A stretch of 64,000 bases of DNA from TMED27 sp041397865 (GTDB lineage Bacteria > Pseudomonadota > Alphaproteobacteria > Micavibrionales > Micavibrionaceae): the NCBI GenBank assembly GCA_041397865.1, contig JAWKVT010000002.1, forward strand, positions 496,001 through 560,000, given 5' to 3'. Each line of letters opens with the position of its first letter. The stretch's first letter is position 1. Shown one piece after another: positions 59,308 through 64,000 of the stretch. The position numbers were made by a program, and so were the translations under genes. The notes beneath the pieces are model-generated. The model was not told the origin of the DNA. It did no database searches and saw only the letters and a program-made list of their open reading frames with translations.

Positions 59308-59802
59308 CTACCCCTTGTCCCGCATGATCCGCCCTTTTTGCTTATCCCAATCCCGCTTTTTCTTCACCTCGCGCTTGTCATGCGCTTTTTTCCCCTTGCC
59401 CAGCGCAATCTCAAGCTTCGCCAGACCCCGTCCGTTAAAAAACAGCCGCAGCGGCAAAATCGAATACCCGTCCCGTTGCGCCGCGCCCAACAATTTAGAA
59501 ACTTCCCGTTTATGCAACAGTAACTTACGCGGCCTTTTCGGCTCATGCTGCAACGCCTGGCTGGCCTGTTGATACTCCGGAATATTCGCGTTAAACAGCC
59601 AGAGTTCCCCGTCTTTCGGACCGACATACGCTTCCTTGATATTGGCCTGCCCCATGCGCAGCGATTTCACTTCCGTCCCCACAAGCATAACCCCCGCTTC
59701 GAATTGATCCTCCAAAGCATAATCGAACCGCGCTCTCTTATTATCCGCCACCGTCGCATTCGCTGAAATCAGCCCGGATTTTTTGTCCTTCTTCTTAGCC
59801 AT
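59308..59802 (-). CDS. smpB: tmRNA-binding protein SmpB
   Basis: 164 residues. ARFDYALEDQFEAGVMLVGTEVKSLRMGQANIKEAYV, LFNANIPEYQQAS, PLRLFFNGRGLAKLEIALGKGKKAHDKREVKKKRDWD are the SmpB motifs. Needed for ribosome rescue by trans-translation. Forms a pair with dapA (6 bp apart, same strand). The tmRNA gene is not in the window. Confidence 0.97.
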   Translation of the reverse strand: MAKKKDKKSGLISANATVADNKRARFDYALEDQFEAGVMLVGTEVKSLRMGQANIKEAYVGPKDGELWLFNANIPEYQQASQALQHEPKRPRKLLLHKREVSKLLGAAQRDGYSILPLRLFFNGRGLAKLEIALGKGKKAHDKREVKKKRDWDKQKGRIMRDKG

Positions 59803-59808
59803 CGCTGG

Positions 59809-60717
59809 TTAAGCCGCCGATACTTTGGAGTCCGCGCCGAGTCCCGCATGCGCCATCGCCGCATCAACCTTAGCCCGCGCCGCCGCGCTCGCCTTCACCA
59901 GCGGCAAACGCACCTCATCACGGCAAAGGCCCAACCGGCTGGCCGCATATTTCACCGGCGCCGGGTTGCTCTCGCAAAACAGATCATGCGCCAGCGGGCT
60001 GAGCTTTTCGACCAGCGTGTTAAACGCTTCAACGTCGCCGCGTTCCCATGCCTCAATCATATCCGCATTCATCCGCGGCGCGATATTCCCCACAACCGTA
60101 ATAATCCCGTCCCCGCCTTGCTCCATAAACGCGCCAACAGAATCGTCATTCCCCGAAAGCTGGCAAAAATCTCCCTCCACCATCTCCGCCAGTTTCGCCG
60201 GGCGGCTCAAATCCCCCGTCGCATCTTTCACACCGACAATCCCCGGCAACCGCGCCAGCGCTGCAATCGTTTCATCGGCCATATCCACCACGCATCGCCC
60301 GGGAATATTGTACAAAACCATCGGCAAATCCACCGCATCATGAATCGCGGTAAAATGCGCAATCATCCCTTCCTGCGTCGGCTTGTTATAATATGGTACA
60401 ACGCTCAGCGACCCGTCCGCGCCGGCTTCTTTCGCCCCGCGGGTAAGCTCAATCGCCTCAGCGGTGGAATTCGACCCCGTCCCCGCAATAACCGGAATTC
60501 TTTTCTTGACCACCTCCACGCACTTGCGGATGATGGCCATATGTTCATCATGCGTCAAAGTCGGGCACTCACCGGTCGTACCACAGGGAACAAGGCCGTG
60601 AGAACCTTGCTCGACCTGCCATTCAACCAGATTTTCAAACGCGGGCCAGTCAACCTCGCCATCTTTGAATGGCGTAATCAGCGCGGGAATAGAGCCTTTA
60701 AACATCATTTTTCTCAT
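59809..60717 (-). CDS. dapA: 4-hydroxy-tetrahydrodipicolinate synthase DapA
   Basis: 302 residues. TIM barrel with the GTTGE phosphate/substrate motif (46-50), YNIPGR (Tyr136) and the Schiff-base lysine K164 (VGVKDATGDL). Condenses pyruvate and aspartate semialdehyde in the lysine/diaminopimelate pathway. In-frame ATGs at 60708 and 60705 (MMFKGS) are possible starts, closer to the usual MFKGS beginning. Confidence 0.95.
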   Translation of the reverse strand: MRKMMFKGSIPALITPFKDGEVDWPAFENLVEWQVEQGSHGLVPCGTTGECPTLTHDEHMAIIRKCVEVVKKRIPVIAGTGSNSTAEAIELTRGAKEAGADGSLSVVPYYNKPTQEGMIAHFTAIHDAVDLPMVLYNIPGRCVVDMADETIAALARLPGIVGVKDATGDLSRPAKLAEMVEGDFCQLSGNDDSVGAFMEQGGDGIITVVGNIAPRMNADMIEAWERGDVEAFNTLVEKLSPLAHDLFCESNPAPVKYAASRLGLCRDEVRLPLVKASAAARAKVDAAMAHAGLGADSKVSAA

Positions 60718-60756
60718 AAATTCTTACAACTAAAACTGCCGCACAATCTATATGCT

Positions 60757-62760
60757 CTGACGCGCAGATGCAAGGTTATCGGCGCGATAGCCCTGATTTT
60801 CGCCACCGCCGCGCCGTCATTTCCCGCCTATGCTCTTGACAGCCCCGTTAACCGCCTGCAATCGCGCGCCGCGCAGGAACAAACGGTAAGAGCGCTCCAA
60901 CTCATTTCTCAAGGGCAGTGGACCCTTGCGCACGACGCCATCGCCCGCGCCCGCGATCCGCTGGCAAGCAAGCTCTACTACTGGCTCGTATTCACCCAAA
61001 AAGGGGAGTTTGAAAATTATGGACGTCTGGCGCAGTTCATCCGCAAAAACCCGGAATGGCCCGGCATCGAAGGGCTAAGGCGCAAGGCCGAACAGGAAAT
61101 GCCAGAAAACTTAAGCTCTGCCGAAGTCCTCGGCTGGTTCACCGATTACAAACCCCGGACCGCCCAGGGTGTTGATCGCTATATGCAAGCGCTGATCGCC
61201 TCCGGCCAAACCGCGCAAGCCAAGGCGTTCCTCGCCGACTGGTGGGCGGGCACAACCCTCTCACGCGATGAACAGCGCGCACTGTTCAGGAAGTATGGCC
61301 GTTATCTCGACCGCGCCGCACACTTGCGCCGCTTCGATACCATGCTGCTGCGCGGCCAGGACGCCAACGCTCGCGCTTTGGCCGGTGTGTTGGGACAGGG
61401 CTACCCAGAGCTTGCCGAAGCGCGCATCGCGTTAAGAGCCGGAAAGAAAAACGTCAACGGCCTGATTAACGCCGTTCCCGGAAAGCTTCAGGGCGATGCC
61501 GGTCTGCTCTATGAACGCCTGCGCTGGCGCCGCAAAAACAACCTCGACCTCGGCGCCGCCGAAATCCTGCACAATCCTCCGCCCGTCAGTACGATTCAGA
61601 ACCCCAAAGACTGGTGGAGCGAACGCCATATCCTTATCCGCCGGATGCTGGAGAAGCGGCAGTATAAAAGCGCCTACCTGCTGGCATCTAAACATTTCCA
61701 ACAACCCGGAAGCTTTCAATACGCGCAGGCCCAGTGGATTGCAGGCTGGCTCGCTCTGCGTTTCGCAGACAAGCCCACCGAAGCTTATCAGTATTTCGAA
61801 GCTCTCTACCGGAACGTGGAAACACCGATCAGCAAAGCGCGCAGCGCATATTGGGCCGGGCGCGCCGCCGACGGGTTTAAGGGCGCGGATCTCAGTGCCC
61901 AATGGTACCAAAAAGCCGCCCTGCACCAGACAACATTTTACGGGCAGCTTGCCGGTGCGCAGATCGGGCTGGCCGACTCCTTGCCCAATGCCGCGCCGCC
62001 GAAGCTTTCCGCGCAGGATAAAACCGCCTTTGAACAAAAAGAACTGGTGCAGGCCGCAAACCTGTTCCGCCGCGCCGGACTGCGCAGTGAATCCGGTCGC
62101 TTTCTGATGGCTTTTGTCGAAAGCGAAGGCTCCGCCAAAGCCTATAAATACGCCGCCGAGCTGGCGCTTCAAAACGGCCAGACGCACGATGCCGTACGCA
62201 TCTCTAAAAAAGCGACAAACGAAGGGCTGTTCTTAACCGCGCAATCTTACCCCGTCATTACCGCGCAGCTTCGCGGTATTGATCTCGAATGGGCGCTCGT
62301 TCACGCCATCATCCGTCAGGAAAGCATGTTCGATATAAAGGCGCAAAGCCCCGCAGGCGCGCGCGGCCTGATGCAGCTTATGCCTGCCACGGCCAAAGAA
62401 ACCGCAAGGAAAATGGGCATCACCCATAGCGCCGCATGGCTAACCACAAACCCGCAGCATAATATCCGCCTCGGAAGCCGCTATCTGTCGGACATGGTTG
62501 CACGCTATGACGGGGCGTACCCCATGGCGATTGCCGCCTATAACGCCGGGCCGGGCCGGGTCGATAAATGGCTGAAAATCTTCGGCGACCCGCGCAAAGG
62601 CGAAATCGACTGGATAGACTGGATCGAACTCATTCCCATCTATGAAACCCGCAACTATGTGCAGCGCGTCATGGAATCGGTGTACGTCTATAGGTTGCGT
62701 CTCAAAAACGTACAAAAACCTGTCACAGCGCCCATCCATATAACATTGGCACGTAAATAA
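60757..62760 (+). CDS. Soluble lytic murein transglycosylase (Slt70-like)
   Basis: The frame has no ATG, GTG or TTG between the dapA-antisense region and the mature protein. I place the start at CTG 60757, which gives a clean signal peptide: LTRRCKVIGAIALIFATAAPSFPAYA. The mature enzyme has a superhelical U/L domain (SKLYYWLVFTQKGEFENYGRLAQFIRKN...RSAYWAGRAADGFKGADLSAQWYQKA) and a C-terminal SLT domain with the catalytic Glu in IIRQESMFDIKAQSPAGARGLMQLMPATA. It cleaves peptidoglycan to 1,6-anhydro products. It is divergent from dapA (39 bp). Confidence 0.85.
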   Translation: MTRRCKVIGAIALIFATAAPSFPAYALDSPVNRLQSRAAQEQTVRALQLISQGQWTLAHDAIARARDPLASKLYYWLVFTQKGEFENYGRLAQFIRKNPEWPGIEGLRRKAEQEMPENLSSAEVLGWFTDYKPRTAQGVDRYMQALIASGQTAQAKAFLADWWAGTTLSRDEQRALFRKYGRYLDRAAHLRRFDTMLLRGQDANARALAGVLGQGYPELAEARIALRAGKKNVNGLINAVPGKLQGDAGLLYERLRWRRKNNLDLGAAEILHNPPPVSTIQNPKDWWSERHILIRRMLEKRQYKSAYLLASKHFQQPGSFQYAQAQWIAGWLALRFADKPTEAYQYFEALYRNVETPISKARSAYWAGRAADGFKGADLSAQWYQKAALHQTTFYGQLAGAQIGLADSLPNAAPPKLSAQDKTAFEQKELVQAANLFRRAGLRSESGRFLMAFVESEGSAKAYKYAAELALQNGQTHDAVRISKKATNEGLFLTAQSYPVITAQLRGIDLEWALVHAIIRQESMFDIKAQSPAGARGLMQLMPATAKETARKMGITHSAAWLTTNPQHNIRLGSRYLSDMVARYDGAYPMAIAAYNAGPGRVDKWLKIFGDPRKGEIDWIDWIELIPIYETRNYVQRVMESVYVYRLRLKNVQKPVTAPIHITLARK

Positions 62761-62813
62761 TCAGCGCGTTCCGCCGGGTTTGAATACGCATGAATTACAG
62801 CGAGAATTTACCC

Positions 62814-62844
62814 CTTGTTTTAAGAAAATGTGCTAAAGTATAGG
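62814..62844 (+). promoter_or_regulatory. Possible promoter of the LuxR-type regulator
   Basis: TTGTTT (62814-62819), 19 bp, TATAGG (62839-62844), about 55 bp before the ATG. Spacing is long and the match moderate. Confidence 0.35.
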
Positions 62845-62897
62845 GTGTGCGATAGAACCTGCCGCAACATACAAAAGCCGTATTTTAAGGAACATGA

Positions 62898-63560
62898 ATG
62901 ATGAAGTTGCTTCTCGCAGATGACCACACGCTTTTTCGCGATGCTTTAACCCAATATATAAAACGCTCATACCCCGAAGCCGAAATCACCGTGGCGCAGG
63001 ACTTTTATCAGGCTTTCGATGAAATGGAAAAAAGCGGGGATAGGGATCTTGTCTTGCTCGATCTGCGTATGCCCGGCATGGACGGCCTCAAAGGTTTCGA
63101 AAAAATGCGTTCGAATTTCCCCGATACGCCAGCGGCTCTTATGTCCGGTGTTGCCGAGCCGCACGATGTGAAAACCGCAATAGATCTCGGCGCGATCGGC
63201 TATTTTCCCAAGACGCTCTCCGGCAAGGCCCTGCTCAAAGGCATAGAAACCGTCTTATCCGGAGAAATCTTCATCCCGACAGACCATAAATCCACCCGGC
63301 CTATGCCCGCTTATTATGATGATGCCCCGCCATCTCTCCCCCAAAAACAGGAGGACAAAGAGGATGAGTTTAATCTGACCCCGCGCGAAAAGGAGGTGCT
63401 CGGGCATCTCCTGACGGGCGCATCGAATAAAGAAATCGCCAGCAGTCTGGGCCTGCAGATTGTCACTGTAAAGCTGCACGTGCGCGGTATTTGTAGAAAG
63501 CTTGGCGCAAAAAACAGAACGCAAGCCGCCCTGATCGCCCGCGAAAGCGGCTTCGGTTAA
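62898..63560 (+). CDS. LuxR/NarL-type response regulator
   Basis: 220 residues, AAGGA site. Receiver domain with D8/D9 and phospho-acceptor D55 (LVLLDLRMPGMDG), a flexible linker, and a C-terminal LuxR helix-turn-helix (NLTPREKEVLGHLLTGASNKEIASSLGLQIVTVKLHVRGICRKLG). The start could be the ATG at 62901. Its partner is probably the sensor kinase that begins 9 bp after the stop. Confidence 0.92.
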   Translation: MMKLLLADDHTLFRDALTQYIKRSYPEAEITVAQDFYQAFDEMEKSGDRDLVLLDLRMPGMDGLKGFEKMRSNFPDTPAALMSGVAEPHDVKTAIDLGAIGYFPKTLSGKALLKGIETVLSGEIFIPTDHKSTRPMPAYYDDAPPSLPQKQEDKEDEFNLTPREKEVLGHLLTGASNKEIASSLGLQIVTVKLHVRGICRKLGAKNRTQAALIARESGFG

Positions 63561-63568
63561 AGTATAGC

Positions 63569-64000
63569 ATGAATAAAATCACAAACATCTTATGCTTTCT
63601 GCCCGGCCTGATTATTCTGGCCGTCGGGATGATCGCCCTGCACAGCTCCGTCAGCATGTCTTCGGAGCAGGCCGCGCTTGAGCGCTACTACCGGGTTATT
63701 TCCGCACAGAACTTAAGCCTGAGCGGAAATAAAAACACAGCCGTCGAACATAACATCCAAAACATCTACCGGAAAATACAGATGCGCGAAGACTGGCTTT
63801 ACTGGTCGGTGATAGCGCTCGGCCTCACGGCCTTCCTCCTGCTCGTCCTGAACGCGAATAAATTGCGCAAGCTCGAAAGCATGAATGCAGAAAAACAGGA
63901 ATCCTTAAAACTCCTCAAACAAAGGCTCGCCGCGATCGAGGCATCATTCGAAGGAATCTGTATCGTCGATGGCGATGGAACCCTGTCTTATATGAACCCC
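63569..64000 (+). CDS. Sensor histidine kinase-like protein, N-terminal part (runs off the window)
   Basis: 144 codons seen, no stop. Two membrane helices (ILCFLPGLIILAVGMIAL at the N-terminus, WLYWSVIALGLTAFLLLVLN near 90) bracket a short periplasmic part; a coiled coil follows, and a PAS domain starts at AAIEASFEGICIVDGDGTLSYMNP. This layout is a membrane sensor kinase, but the kinase domains lie beyond the window. It probably pairs with the regulator upstream. Confidence 0.75.
   Translation, partial: MNKITNILCFLPGLIILAVGMIALHSSVSMSSEQAALERYYRVISAQNLSLSGNKNTAVEHNIQNIYRKIQMREDWLYWSVIALGLTAFLLLVLNANKLRKLESMNAEKQESLKLLKQRLAAIEASFEGICIVDGDGTLSYMNP

Noticed and set aside
59848..60756. Long in-frame extension of the transglycosylase gene antisense to dapA
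   Set aside because: The extension is the shadow of dapA, is rich in Arg/His/Pro, and would place a signal peptide in the middle of a protein.
1..64000. tRNA, rRNA, CRISPR array, insertion sequence or phage genes
   Set aside because: None of their signatures (cloverleaf ends, spaced identical repeats, transposase motifs, inverted terminal repeats) was seen when reading the window; a tool scan could still find a small one.

Overview
The window is chromosomal DNA of an alphaproteobacterium that swims with a polar flagellum. Signature genes for this assignment are ctrA and cckA (the CtrA phosphorelay), the flbD/fliX pair, flbT/flaF, a sigma54-dependent flagellar hierarchy, and a GTTC-N7-GTTC (alphaproteobacterial LexA) operator in front of recA. 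flhF/flhG point to polar placement. The mix (cheZ, flhF, fliX, a FliM/DUF6468/MotE block) resembles Rhodospirillales- or Micavibrionales-like bacteria, but the order is an inference. No rRNA, tRNA, CRISPR array, insertion sequence or phage gene was seen.

Layout. 1-2640: a partial membrane endonuclease/exonuclease/phosphatase-family gene, ctrA with a TTAA-rich promoter, and two unknown small genes. 2690-13292: fliI, fliJ, a FliK-like protein, flhG, flhF, flhA and small unknowns. 13481-16518: a housekeeping island (SPFH protein, NfeD, GST, a candidate small RNA, a lipoprotein). 16515-23541 (minus): fliF-fliG-fliH-fliN-motA-hydrolase-flbD, the basal body/switch operon carrying the sigma54 activator. 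23930-34504: a FlaG-like gene, flaF, flbT, flagellin, a structured RNA region, flgE, flgD, fliK, two FlgN-like chaperones, flgJ and flgI. 34755-39771: fliX divergent from flgI, dksA, then flgF-flgG-flgA-flgH. 40102-49191 (plus): fliL-fliM-DUF6468-motE-like-cheY-cheZ-two MotB-like proteins-a 989-residue TPR protein, a motor and stator locus. 49243-54794: export gate genes fliP-fliO-flhX one way and flgB-flgC-fliE-fliQ-fliR-flhB the other. 54990-64000: cckA, recA, smpB, dapA, a soluble lytic transglycosylase, a LuxR-type regulator and the start of a sensor kinase.

How it works together. CckA would feed phosphate to CtrA, which in relatives starts the early flagellar genes (fliF, fliL, fliX class). 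FlbD, checked by FliX, would then act on sigma54 promoters; good GG-N10-GC matches lie in front of flgB, flgF and flgI and a weaker one before the flagellin gene. FlbT and FlaF would tune flagellin translation and secretion. Almost the whole basal body, rod, rings, hook and export machine is here; fliD, flgK, flgL, rpoN and the receptor/cheA part of chemotaxis are not in the window.

The least explained material is: the tandem MotB-like pair plus TPR protein; a promoter-to-terminator unit of about 105 nt at 15667-15771 (candidate C-rich sRNA); a folded region with its own terminator between flgE and flagellin; a second FliK-like protein; and a set of palindromic intergenic repeats, two of which flank recA.
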